Part shown: positions 24,829-32,298 of the stretch, one piece after another
Layout of the letters: each line of letters begins with the position of its first letter
How positions within the stretch are numbered: the stretch's first letter is position 1
Assembly (NCBI GenBank): GCA_040385105.1
Contig: JAZKHY010000053.1
Span: 1 to 64,000 of the forward strand
From: JACMQX01 sp040385105
GTDB taxonomy: Bacteria > Pseudomonadota > Gammaproteobacteria > Burkholderiales > Burkholderiaceae_C
Length of the DNA: 64,000 nt
Direction of reading: 5' to 3'
Position numbers and translations under genes: made by a program
Notes under the pieces: generated by a model
Told to the model about the DNA's origin: nothing
The model's input: only the letters and a program-made list of their open reading frames with translations
Databases searched by the model: none

Positions 24829-26562
24829 TCATGCCTGGTTCGTCATGATGACCGTGCCCGCCGCCGCGAACTGCCGGCCGGGGCCATGCGCGATGCTGGT
24901 GGCGATTCCTTGAACCTGGCGCGCACCGGCCTCACCACGCAACTGGTAGACCGATTCAAGCAGCGCGAACATGCCGTAGCGGCCGGTGTGGCAATACGAC
25001 AGGCCGCCGCCATTGGTGTTCATCGGCAGGATGCCGCCGGGCCCGGTCGCGTAGCGCGGCAGGCCGTCGGCGCCGGTGACTTTCTGCGCCACGAAGGGGC
25101 CGGACTCGCCGCGCGGCACAAAGCCCAGGTCTTCCAGGAACATCATCGGCGTGAAGCTGAAGGCGTCGTAGAGCATCAGGTGGTCGATCTCGCCGGGGCC
25201 GATGCCCGCTTCGGCGAATGCCTGCTGCCCGGAGAGGACGCTGGAGTCCGACACGGTGAAGTCGCGCATCATGCCAACCTGCCGGTGCGCCGTGGCCTCG
25301 CCCGAGCCCACCACGTACACCGGCTTGTGCGGGAAGTCCTTTGCGCGCTCGGGCGCCACCAGCACCAGCGCGCCGCCGCCGTCGGCCACCAGGCAGCAGT
25401 CCAGCAGCGTGAAAGGCCAGCAGACCATGCGTGCGTCCAGCACGTCCTGCGGCGTGATCGCGCCCGCCTTGTGCATGATGGCCTTGGGGTTGAGCAAGGC
25501 CCAGTCGCGGGTAGCGGCCGGCACATGGGCCATCTGCCCGCGCGTGGTGCCGAATTCGTGGAAGTGCCGCGCGACAGGCATCGAGAAGGTGGTCGGGGCG
25601 CCGGCCACGCCGAAGGGCGCCTCGAACTGGCCTTGCGGGCTGGCGGGCGCGGCTTCAAGCTCGGTGTCGATGCGCGACTTGCCGCTCTCGCCGTGAACGA
25701 TCAGCGCCACGTCGCACATGCCGGCGGCAATGGCGGCAGCCGCATGCCGCACCATGACCATGTAGGAGCAGCCGCCCACGCTGGTGCTGTCCACATAGCG
25801 CGGCACGAGGCCGAGGTATTCGGAGAGTTCGTTGGGGCCGGCGACGGTGGAGAAAATGCCGTCGACATCCGAGAGCTTCAGGCCCGCGTCGGCCACCGCG
25901 CGCCGCGCGGCGTCGGCATGCAGGCCCAGGCGCGACAGGTGGGCCAGGCGGCCGAGCGTTTCGCTTTCGGCGGCACCCACAATCGCGGCCTTGGGCTTGC
26001 GCATCGTGACGACGCCCGGTGCGCGGGCGGTCAATGCCGGGGCAGGGCGTGCCGGGTCGCGTGGCGCCGCATGCGCCGGCACCGGGCCCGCAGGACGGAA
26101 CACCGGCAGCGTGACCTGTGGCGTGATGGCCTCATGCACCAGTGCCACCGGCATGCCGATGCCGGTGTTCTGCGGCGTCGGCAGCACGTCCATGGCCAGG
26201 TTGCTCAGCATGCGCGGGCCTTCTTCCAGCTCGATCACCGCAATCACATACGGCGCCTTGTGCTCGAAGCCCTTGGCCGCCTTGTGGTTGATGACAAAGG
26301 TGTGCACCGTGCCGCGGCCGCTGGCCGCGCGCCACACGATGCGCTCGCTGCCGCAGTGCGGGCAGATCATGCGCGGGTAGTAGTGGGCCTTGCCGCAGGC
26401 CTCGCACCAGGGCAGCTCGAAGCGGCCGGCCTGCAGTGCGTCCCAGAAGGGCTTTGTCTCGGGCGTGGGGCGGGGAACGGAGCCGGCGTATTTGGGCGCG
26501 GCGGCTGGTGCGGCCACGGCCTGCGCGGCCGGAGGTGTGGAGGGTGATGCCGGTGCGTTCAT
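24829..26562 (-). CDS. DUF35 (Zn-ribbon/OB) - SCP-x-type thiolase/aldolase fusion
   Basis: 577 residues. About residues 30-150 are a DUF35 domain with rubredoxin-like zinc ligands (CEACGKAHYYPRMICPHC) and an OB fold. About 185-577 is an SCP-x/Ltp-type thiolase fold (KAAIVGAAESETLG, LMLYDAFSFTPMMF, LSYCHTGRYGMFALLE). These two usually are separate genes forming one complex. In steroid side-chain breakdown such pairs (Ltp2-ChsH2) carry out retro-aldol cleavage, and the YDAFSFT tyrosine matches the aldolase type. The start overlaps the MaoC stop by 4 bp. Thiolytic activity is the alternative. Confidence 0.85.
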   Translation of the reverse strand: MNAPASPSTPPAAQAVAAPAAAPKYAGSVPRPTPETKPFWDALQAGRFELPWCEACGKAHYYPRMICPHCGSERIVWRAASGRGTVHTFVINHKAAKGFEHKAPYVIAVIELEEGPRMLSNLAMDVLPTPQNTGIGMPVALVHEAITPQVTLPVFRPAGPVPAHAAPRDPARPAPALTARAPGVVTMRKPKAAIVGAAESETLGRLAHLSRLGLHADAARRAVADAGLKLSDVDGIFSTVAGPNELSEYLGLVPRYVDSTSVGGCSYMVMVRHAAAAIAAGMCDVALIVHGESGKSRIDTELEAAPASPQGQFEAPFGVAGAPTTFSMPVARHFHEFGTTRGQMAHVPAATRDWALLNPKAIMHKAGAITPQDVLDARMVCWPFTLLDCCLVADGGGALVLVAPERAKDFPHKPVYVVGSGEATAHRQVGMMRDFTVSDSSVLSGQQAFAEAGIGPGEIDHLMLYDAFSFTPMMFLEDLGFVPRGESGPFVAQKVTGADGLPRYATGPGGILPMNTNGGGLSYCHTGRYGMFALLESVYQLRGEAGARQVQGIATSIAHGPGRQFAAAGTVIMTNQA

Positions 26563-27425
26563 GCGATGCTTGCCTCGCCGAAGTCAAAGGCCGTGATGCC
26601 GCGCGCCTCGATGCGGGTGCGGAAGCGCACCCGGCCACCGGTTTCCTGCCAGATGTCGATGGTCTGCGTTTCGCCCGGGTAGACCGGCGCGCTGAAGCGG
26701 CCGTTCATCATCTTGAGCTTTGAGGGGTCGTTGCCGCAGACGGTGGCCAGCAGCGCGCGGCAGGCGATGCCGAAAGTGCACAGGCCATGCAGGATGGGCC
26801 GCTCGAAGCCGGCCTTGCGCGCGACGGCGGGGCTGGCATGCACGGGGTTCCAGTCGCCCGACAGCCGGTAGATGAGCGCCGCTTCAGGCCGGGTCTCGAT
26901 GCGGTGTACCAGGTCTGGCGCGCGCGTGGGCACCGGCTCGGGCTTGTATTGCTCGCGGGCCGGCGCGCCGCAGCCGCCGTCGCCGCGCAGGAAGGACGAC
27001 GAGGTGCGTGTGGCCAGCAGCTGGCCGGTGGCGGCGTCGACGATGTCGCGTTCCATCAGCAGCAGCGAGCCCTTGCCCGCTCCCTTGTCGATCACGCCGG
27101 TCACGCGGTTGCGGCCGATGACGGTGGCCTCGGGCGGCAGCGGCGCATGCACGACCAGACCCTGCTCGCCGTGCAGGCTCCTGACCCAGTCGATGCCGGT
27201 GCGCGCGTCGCGCATCCAGGCGCCGGGGCCGCCCATGACGACCGACAGGCTGGGCACCACCAGCTGGCCTTGCTCGTGCGCTTCGTAAAGGTAACGCAGC
27301 CCGGCCTCGTCCATCGGGTCGTGCCCATAGCCCAGGCCCAGTGCGTAAAGAATGGCGTCGCGCCGGGTGTAGCTTTGTTCAACGTCCTCGAACTTCCAGT
27401 CGAGGACTTCTTTCCAGTTCAGCAT
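26559..27425 (-). CDS. MaoC-type 2-enoyl-CoA hydratase (MFE-2 hydratase-like)
   Basis: 288 residues. The double hot-dog layout ends in the hydratase-2 signature YRLSGDWNPVHASPAVARKA followed by FERPILHGLCTFG, with the catalytic Asp and His intact. This matches the hydratase unit of peroxisomal MFE-2, which makes (R)-3-hydroxyacyl-CoA. It is the first gene of the six-gene operon: GGAG is 6 nt before the ATG, and a TTGACA/TAGATT promoter holding operator site 4 lies immediately upstream. Confidence 0.92.
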   Translation of the reverse strand: MLNWKEVLDWKFEDVEQSYTRRDAILYALGLGYGHDPMDEAGLRYLYEAHEQGQLVVPSLSVVMGGPGAWMRDARTGIDWVRSLHGEQGLVVHAPLPPEATVIGRNRVTGVIDKGAGKGSLLLMERDIVDAATGQLLATRTSSSFLRGDGGCGAPAREQYKPEPVPTRAPDLVHRIETRPEAALIYRLSGDWNPVHASPAVARKAGFERPILHGLCTFGIACRALLATVCGNDPSKLKMMNGRFSAPVYPGETQTIDIWQETGGRVRFRTRIEARGITAFDFGEASIA

Positions 27426-27446
27426 GCTGTCTCCAGGATTGAACGA

Positions 27447-27475
27447 AATCTACCGGACGGTAGACATTGTGTCAA
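27447..27475 (-). promoter_or_regulatory. Promoter of the six-gene operon with operator site 4
   Basis: On the minus strand: -35 TTGACA (27475-27470), 17-bp spacer, -10 TAGATT (27452-27447). Operator CTACC-GGAC-GGTAG (27450-27463) fills the spacer and overlaps the -10, an arrangement that would block polymerase directly. The first start codon is about 15 nt downstream of the expected transcription start. Confidence 0.82.
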
Positions 27476-27550
27476 GCAGCGCCGCCGCTGTGGATTCCGG
27501 GTTAGTACGGATGAAGGAAGGCGCAGCAACCGCCCCGGCTGGATTGCGGA

Positions 27551-27579
27551 TTGACGATTCTTCTACCAAACGGTAGTAT
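27551..27579 (+). promoter_or_regulatory. Promoter of the racemase-like gene with operator site 5
   Basis: -35 TTGACG (27551-27556), 17-bp spacer, -10 TAGTAT (27574-27579). Operator CTACC-AAAC-GGTAG (27563-27576) overlaps the -10. The start codon at 27588 is only 8 nt past the -10, so the transcript should be nearly leaderless. Confidence 0.82.
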
Positions 27580-27587
27580 CCTGCTGC

Positions 27588-28757
27588 ATGACTGACAACA
27601 CGGGTAAACAGCCGCCGCACGGCCCGCTTGCGGGCGTGCGGGTGGTCGAGATGGAGGGGGTGGGGCCGGCGCCGTTCGCCGCGATGTGGCTGGCCGATAT
27701 GGGTGCAAGCGTTGTGCGCATCAACCGCCCCGGCCAGCGTGACAACCAGACGCGCGGCGATGTGCTGAACCGGGGCCGCCAGTCGATTGCGGTAGACCTC
27801 AAGAAGCCCGGCGCCAGCGGCATCGTGCTGCGGCTGGTGGAGCAGGCCGACGTGCTGCTCGAAGGCTTTCGTCCGGGCGTGATGGAGCGCCTGGGCCTGG
27901 GGCCTGATGTGTGCCTGGCGCGCAAGCCCTCGCTGGTCTATGGCCGCGTGACCGGCTGGGGCCAGTCCGGGCCGCTCTCGCCGACGGCCGGGCATGACAT
28001 CAACTACATCGCGCTGACCGGCGCGCTGCATGGCATGGGGCCCGCTGACGGCCGGCCGACGCCGCCGATGAACCTGCTGGGGGACTTTGGCGGCGGCGGC
28101 ATGTTCCTGGTGGCGGGTGTGCTGGCGGCGTTGCTGGAGTGCGGCCGCTCGGGCCGCGGGCAGGTCGTCGATGCGGCCATGACCGACGGCGCATCGCTGC
28201 TGTCGTCCATGATCTGGGCCTACCGCGGCAAGGGCCGCTGGAAGGATGAGCGCGAGGCCAACCTGTTTGACGGCGGCGCGCCGTTCTACGGCACTTACCG
28301 CTGCGCCGACGGCCGTTACCTGGCGGTGGGCGCGATCGAGGGCGAGTTCTGGGGTTTGCTGGTGACGCGATGCGGCATTGACGAGCCGCTGCTGCGCGGC
28401 GAGCGCCATGACCGCTCCCGCTGGCCGCAGGTGCGTGCGCGCCTGGCGGAAATCTTTCTTACGCGAGCGCGCAACGAATGGTGCGACCTGCTGGAAAGCA
28501 CCGATGCCTGCGTCACGCCGGTGCTCAACATGGGCGAGGCCGTGACGCATCCGCAGGCCGTGGCGCGCGGCGCCTTCATCGAAGTGGCAGGCGTGGTGCA
28601 GCCCGCGCCTGCGCCCCGGCTGGACCGCACGCCCGCTGCGGTGACTTCACCGCCGCCCCTGGTCGGCGAGCACAGCCAGGCCATCCTCCGGGCCCATGGC
28701 TTCAGCGAGGACGAGATTGCCCAGGCCCTGGCCGGCGGGGTGGTGCAGCAGGCCTGA
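27588..28757 (+). CDS. Alpha-methylacyl-CoA racemase-like family III CoA-transferase
   Basis: 389 residues. The segment AGHDINYIALTGALHG, followed by MNLLGDFGGGGMF, is the racemase (MCR/AMACR) signature: the His-Asp pair and the second Asp of the racemase active site. Plain CoA-transferases of this fold differ there. MCR inverts the 2-methyl centre of branched acyl-CoAs so that S-specific acyl-CoA dehydrogenases can act. No Shine-Dalgarno sequence is seen, consistent with a near-leaderless mRNA from the site 5 promoter. A true CoA-transferase role is the alternative. Confidence 0.87.
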   Translation: MTDNTGKQPPHGPLAGVRVVEMEGVGPAPFAAMWLADMGASVVRINRPGQRDNQTRGDVLNRGRQSIAVDLKKPGASGIVLRLVEQADVLLEGFRPGVMERLGLGPDVCLARKPSLVYGRVTGWGQSGPLSPTAGHDINYIALTGALHGMGPADGRPTPPMNLLGDFGGGGMFLVAGVLAALLECGRSGRGQVVDAAMTDGASLLSSMIWAYRGKGRWKDEREANLFDGGAPFYGTYRCADGRYLAVGAIEGEFWGLLVTRCGIDEPLLRGERHDRSRWPQVRARLAEIFLTRARNEWCDLLESTDACVTPVLNMGEAVTHPQAVARGAFIEVAGVVQPAPAPRLDRTPAAVTSPPPLVGEHSQAILRAHGFSEDEIAQALAGGVVQQA

Positions 28758-28767
28758 CCCGGCCTGC
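28748..28767. terminator. Hairpin over the stop codon between convergent genes
   Basis: GCAGGCC and GGCCTGC form a 7-bp stem with loop TGACCC that includes the racemase stop codon. Only 21 bp separate the two convergent genes. There is no T run. Confidence 0.4.
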
Positions 28768-28778
28768 GCGTGCAAGGC

Positions 28779-30215
28779 TCAAGGCTGCGCAGTTGCACAG
28801 AGGCGCTGCCACTGCGCCAGCGCGTCAAAGCATGCGTCCAGGGAGCGGAACAGTGCCAGGCGCGGGTTCTTCTCGGCCTCCTCGGCGCCGGGGGCTTCAT
28901 GCCGCTGGCTCATCCAGACAATGCAGACAGGCTTGCCATGCCTTGCCGACAGCTCGCCGAGTTGCGCCAGCAGGCGGACAGGCTGCGAGCGGCCCCAGGG
29001 AATGACGAGCGCGCCGTATTGCGCATCAGCCAGCATCGCATCGGCGCATTCAAGCAGCGACTCCGGGTTGCGTGTGGCCTGTGCCGTGGCATCGCACGGG
29101 TTGCGCGGCGAGCCGAACGGCGGGAGCGCGGCGCGCAGCCGCGCGGTGGTTTCCGCCGCGGGCTGCGGCACCGGCACGCCGTGGCGCGAGGCTGCGTCGG
29201 TGGCCAGGATGGCGGTGCCGCCCGAACCTGAGACGATGGCCGCACCGCTGGCGCCGCCTGCAGCGCAAGGGCGGGGCGCGGGTGCCTTGGCAAGGAACGC
29301 CGCCGTCTCCAGCAGCGTTTCGACGCGCGTCACCTGCACGATGCCGGCCTGCCTGAACAGGCCGGGCCATGCGCCGGTATCGCCTGTGGCGGTATGGGTG
29401 TGGTAGCGCGCCGCGGCCTGGCCCTCCCTGCTCATCCCGAGCTTGCAGGCGGCAATGCGCTTGCCGCGCGCGGCGGCCAGCCGGGCGGCGGCGGCTAGGC
29501 GGGCCGGGTCGGGCAGGCCTTCAAACACCAGTGCAATCACATCGCAGCTGGCGTCGTCCGCCAGGTACGCCACATAGTCGGCCACATCCACGTCGCAGGA
29601 GTTGCCGCAGGTCAGCACATGGCTGATCGACGAGCCAATCTCGGCCGCGTGGGACAGGCCCAGCCCGAGCGCCCCCGACTGCGCGACCAGGCCGATGCGC
29701 GTGCCGGGGATGAGGCCGCCGGGCGGGAATTCCGCAAATGCCGCAAGCAGCCCGTGCGCACGGTTGGCGACGCCAACGCAGTTGGGGCCGACCACGCGCA
29801 TGCTGTGCGCCCGGCCAATGGCCAGCAGGCGCTGCTGCGCGGCAGCATCTTCCGGCAGGCCGGTTTCTGCATAGCCCGATGCCAGCACGATGACCGCGCC
29901 CGCGCCGCGTTGCGCACACTCGGTGACGACGGCCTCCACCGACTCCTGCGGTACGGCCAGCACCACGCAGTCGGGCGGCTCCGGCAAGGCGCTGATGGAT
30001 GGGTAGCAGGTGCGGCCGCCCAGTGCCGCATGTTTTGAATTGACGGGAAAGAGCCGGCCGGGAAACGGCGCGAGGTTGGCCAGCGTCCGCCCGCCGAGCG
30101 AGGCCGCATTGGCCGAGGCGCCCACCAGCGCCACGCTGGCCGGCTGCAGCAGGCGCCGCAGGTCCGGGTGGCGATACACGTCACGGATGATGTCCGTTAT
30201 GGGGATGTCCGTCAT
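28779..30215 (-). CDS. Acyl-CoA synthetase (NDP-forming), CoA-binding half only
   Basis: 478 residues. CoA-binding Rossmann domain (VALVGASANAASLGGRTLANL), then two ligase-CoA domains (VVGPNCVGVANR, GLVAQSGALGLGL), with the phosphohistidine-type motif HTHTATGDTGAW. Full single-chain enzymes are ~700 residues with a C-terminal ATP-grasp domain; here that half is missing, as in the alpha subunit of split enzymes, and no beta subunit is next to it. It may use a distant partner or act as a CoA-binding protein. Its promoter carries operator site 6. Confidence 0.85.
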   Translation of the reverse strand: MTDIPITDIIRDVYRHPDLRRLLQPASVALVGASANAASLGGRTLANLAPFPGRLFPVNSKHAALGGRTCYPSISALPEPPDCVVLAVPQESVEAVVTECAQRGAGAVIVLASGYAETGLPEDAAAQQRLLAIGRAHSMRVVGPNCVGVANRAHGLLAAFAEFPPGGLIPGTRIGLVAQSGALGLGLSHAAEIGSSISHVLTCGNSCDVDVADYVAYLADDASCDVIALVFEGLPDPARLAAAARLAAARGKRIAACKLGMSREGQAAARYHTHTATGDTGAWPGLFRQAGIVQVTRVETLLETAAFLAKAPAPRPCAAGGASGAAIVSGSGGTAILATDAASRHGVPVPQPAAETTARLRAALPPFGSPRNPCDATAQATRNPESLLECADAMLADAQYGALVIPWGRSQPVRLLAQLGELSARHGKPVCIVWMSQRHEAPGAEEAEKNPRLALFRSLDACFDALAQWQRLCATAQP

Positions 30216-30287
30216 GGGCGCGTTGTCTCCTTGTGCGCTGGCTGCCTTTGCTTGACAGTGCCGCAGCGTTCTGGCTTACTTCGCCGA

Positions 30288-30315
30288 ATTCTACCGAAAG
30301 GTAGGATTGTGGCAA
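30288..30315 (-). promoter_or_regulatory. Promoter with operator site 6 between divergent genes
   Basis: On the minus strand: TTGCCA (30315-30310), 16-bp spacer, TAGAAT (30293-30288). Operator CTACC-GAAA-GGTAG (30291-30304) overlaps the -10. It faces the synthetase-like gene and lies 34 bp upstream of the plus-strand oxidoreductase start, so it may control both. Confidence 0.75.
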
Positions 30316-30338
30316 TCAACACCGGACGACCCGAACCC

Positions 30339-31337
30339 ATGCGCGCCATCCAGATCACCGAATGGACTTCACCCGAGCGGCTGCAGGTCAGCGAGATTGC
30401 GCCGCCGGCTTGCGGCGGCGAAGAAGTGCTCATCCGCGTCCACGCAGCCGCGGTGAGCCATTCGCTGTCGCTGCTGATCGCGGGCAAATACCAGCGCAAG
30501 CCGGCGTTTCCCTTTGTGCCGGGCAACACGGTGGCGGGCACGGTCATCTCCACCGGCGCCCGCGCAGGCCGGTTCAGGGTGGGCGACAGGGTGCTCGCCT
30601 CGCTGGAATACGGCAGCCTGGCCGAGCAGGCCGTGGCCCATGAAGACAACACCTGGCCCATCCCGCCGGGCCTGCCGTTCCCGGAGGCCACGGCCTTCAA
30701 CAGTTCCTACAACTCCGTCGCTGCGGCGCTGACCTGGCCCGGTCTGCTGGAGGCGGGGCCGGGCAAGACCTTGCTGGTCACCGGCGCGGCGGGCGGCGTG
30801 GGCACCGCCGCAGTGCAGATCGGCCGGCTGCTCGGCGCCCGCGTCATTGCGGCGGCCAGCAGCGAGGCGGGGCGCTGGCATGCGTTGCACAACGGCGCGC
30901 ATGAAGCGGTCGATGCCGGCCCGGCCGTGTTGCGCGATGCGGTCAGGCAGCTCACCGCGGGCGAGGGTGTGCAGGCCGTGCTGGAGCCCGTCGGCGGGGC
31001 GGTGTTCGACGCAGCGCTGCGCTGCCTGGCGCCGGGCGGGCGCATCCTGCCGATCGGCTTTGCCGGCGGCGTCGTGCCGCAGATCCCGGCCAACCTGCTG
31101 CTGGTCAAGAACATCACCGTCTGCGGGCTGTACATGGGCTATTACAAGATCGACGCCCGGGCCCGGCATGCGGCGCGGATGCGCGAGCTGTTTGCATTGC
31201 TGGGCAGCTGGTGGGAGCAGGGCCTGATCAAGCCCCAGGTGGGCGCCTGCTTCAGCCTGGACGAGGTGCCGGCCGCTTTTGCACGGGTGCTGGACCGGGC
31301 GCACCGGGGGCATGTCGTGGTGACACCGAACGCCTGA
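30339..31337 (+). CDS. NADPH:quinone oxidoreductase-family zinc-free MDR
   Basis: 332 residues from ATG 30339 (GTG 30309 is possible). Medium-chain reductase fold: N-terminal catalytic part (VLIRVHAAAVSHSLSLL) and NADP-binding TGAAGGVGTAAVQIGRLLGA. No structural zinc cysteines. The family reduces quinones or enoyl thioesters. An acyl-CoA context and operator site 6 upstream favour reduction of an unsaturated pathway intermediate, which is inferred. Confidence 0.88.
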   Translation: MRAIQITEWTSPERLQVSEIAPPACGGEEVLIRVHAAAVSHSLSLLIAGKYQRKPAFPFVPGNTVAGTVISTGARAGRFRVGDRVLASLEYGSLAEQAVAHEDNTWPIPPGLPFPEATAFNSSYNSVAAALTWPGLLEAGPGKTLLVTGAAGGVGTAAVQIGRLLGARVIAAASSEAGRWHALHNGAHEAVDAGPAVLRDAVRQLTAGEGVQAVLEPVGGAVFDAALRCLAPGGRILPIGFAGGVVPQIPANLLLVKNITVCGLYMGYYKIDARARHAARMRELFALLGSWWEQGLIKPQVGACFSLDEVPAAFARVLDRAHRGHVVVTPNA

Positions 31338-31365
31338 TGCAGCGCTGAAGGAGCTCCTGACACGC

Positions 31366-31389
31366 CTGCTGACACATCAGTGTCAGCAG
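31366..31389. promoter_or_regulatory. 24-bp inverted repeat upstream of the WYL regulator
   Basis: Arm CTGCTGACAC, spacer ATCA, and the exact inverse GTGTCAGCAG. A further half site CCTGACAC occurs at 31356-31363. It is 28 bp after the oxidoreductase stop and 104 bp before the regulator start. No T run follows, so an operator is more likely than a terminator. Confidence 0.55.
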
Positions 31390-31493
31390 CCTCTGGCGGG
31401 TGCCCATGCTTTGCGCTGAGAATCTGGCCTCACCCACCCCCAGCCCTGCTGCCCTGTCTCCGGGCACGGCTGTCCTACCAAAGAGCCGTCATC

Positions 31494-32195
31494 ATGCGCC
31501 GTGCCGACCGCCTGTTCCACATCATCCAGCTCATCCGGGGCCGCCGCCTCACCACGGCCGCCTTCCTAGCCGACCGGCTTGAGGTCTCGGAGCGCACCAT
31601 TTACCGCGACGTGTCGGACTTGCAGACCCAGGGCGTGCCCATCGAGGGCGAGGCCGGCGTGGGCTACCGGCTCGGCGCGGGCTTTGACCTGCCGCCGATG
31701 ATGTTCACCCAGGAGGAGGCCAAGGCGCTGGTGGCGTCGGTGCGCATCGCCCAGGCCTGGCTGGACCCGGTGCTGGCGCGCAATGCGCAGGACGCGCTGG
31801 GCAAGATCATGTCGGTGCTGCCGGTGGATGCGCGCGCGGCCGCCGAGAGCCTGGTGGTGTTTGCGCCGGCCTGGGGCCTGGAGGCACCGGCGCAGCGCAC
31901 CCTGCAGACACTGCGCGAGGCGGCTCAGGACCGTTGCAAGCTCTTCATCAACTACCGCGACCTGACCGACAAGGCCAGCGAGCGAACCGTCCGCCCGCTG
32001 GGCTGCTTCTACTGGGGCAAGGTCTGGACGCTGGCCGCGTGGTGCGAACAGCGCCAGGACTTCCGCAGCTTCCGCGTGGACCGCGTCACCTATGTGCGGC
32101 GCCTTGACGAGCGCTTCCGCGACGAGCCCGGCAGGACACTGGCCGACCACCTGCGCATCGAGGAAGCCCGTATGCGGGAGCAGGGCTGGTGCTAA
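31494..32195 (+). CDS. WYL-domain (YafY/DeoR-like) transcriptional regulator
   Basis: 233 residues from ATG 31494. N-terminal HTH (ADRLEVSERTIYRDVSDLQTQGVPIEGEAGVGYRL), followed by the WYL region (LFINYRDLTDKASERTVRPLGCFYWGKVWTLAAWCEQRQDF), which senses small molecules or nucleic acids. The large inverted repeat 104 bp upstream is a natural autoregulatory target. A GC-rich hairpin repeat begins right after its stop codon. Confidence 0.9.
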   Translation: MRRADRLFHIIQLIRGRRLTTAAFLADRLEVSERTIYRDVSDLQTQGVPIEGEAGVGYRLGAGFDLPPMMFTQEEAKALVASVRIAQAWLDPVLARNAQDALGKIMSVLPVDARAAAESLVVFAPAWGLEAPAQRTLQTLREAAQDRCKLFINYRDLTDKASERTVRPLGCFYWGKVWTLAAWCEQRQDFRSFRVDRVTYVRRLDERFRDEPGRTLADHLRIEEARMREQGWC

Positions 32196-32270
32196 GGACG
32201 CCCCCCGTCCGCCCTTCGGGCGCTCCCCCCACTGGGGGGCGGAGCCAGTGGCCCGGCAGAGCCGGTTCCA
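32196..32270. repeat. Intergenic hairpin repeat, copy 1
   Basis: Starts one base after the WYL gene's stop: GACGCCCCCCGTC, a CGCCCTTCGGGCG hairpin, a CCCCCCACTGGGGGG hairpin, then GGCAGAGCCGGTTCC. The same ordered elements occur inverted at 55086-55157, also directly after a stop codon. It probably doubles as a transcription terminator. Confidence 0.75.
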
Positions 32271-32298
32271 CGGCTCCCGCGAAACGGGAAGCGTCGCG

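Noticed and set aside
31477..31490. CTACCAAAGAGCCG as a seventh TetR operator
   Set aside because: Only the left half site matches; the right arm GGTAG is absent and the site is inside the WYL gene leader, outside the block.
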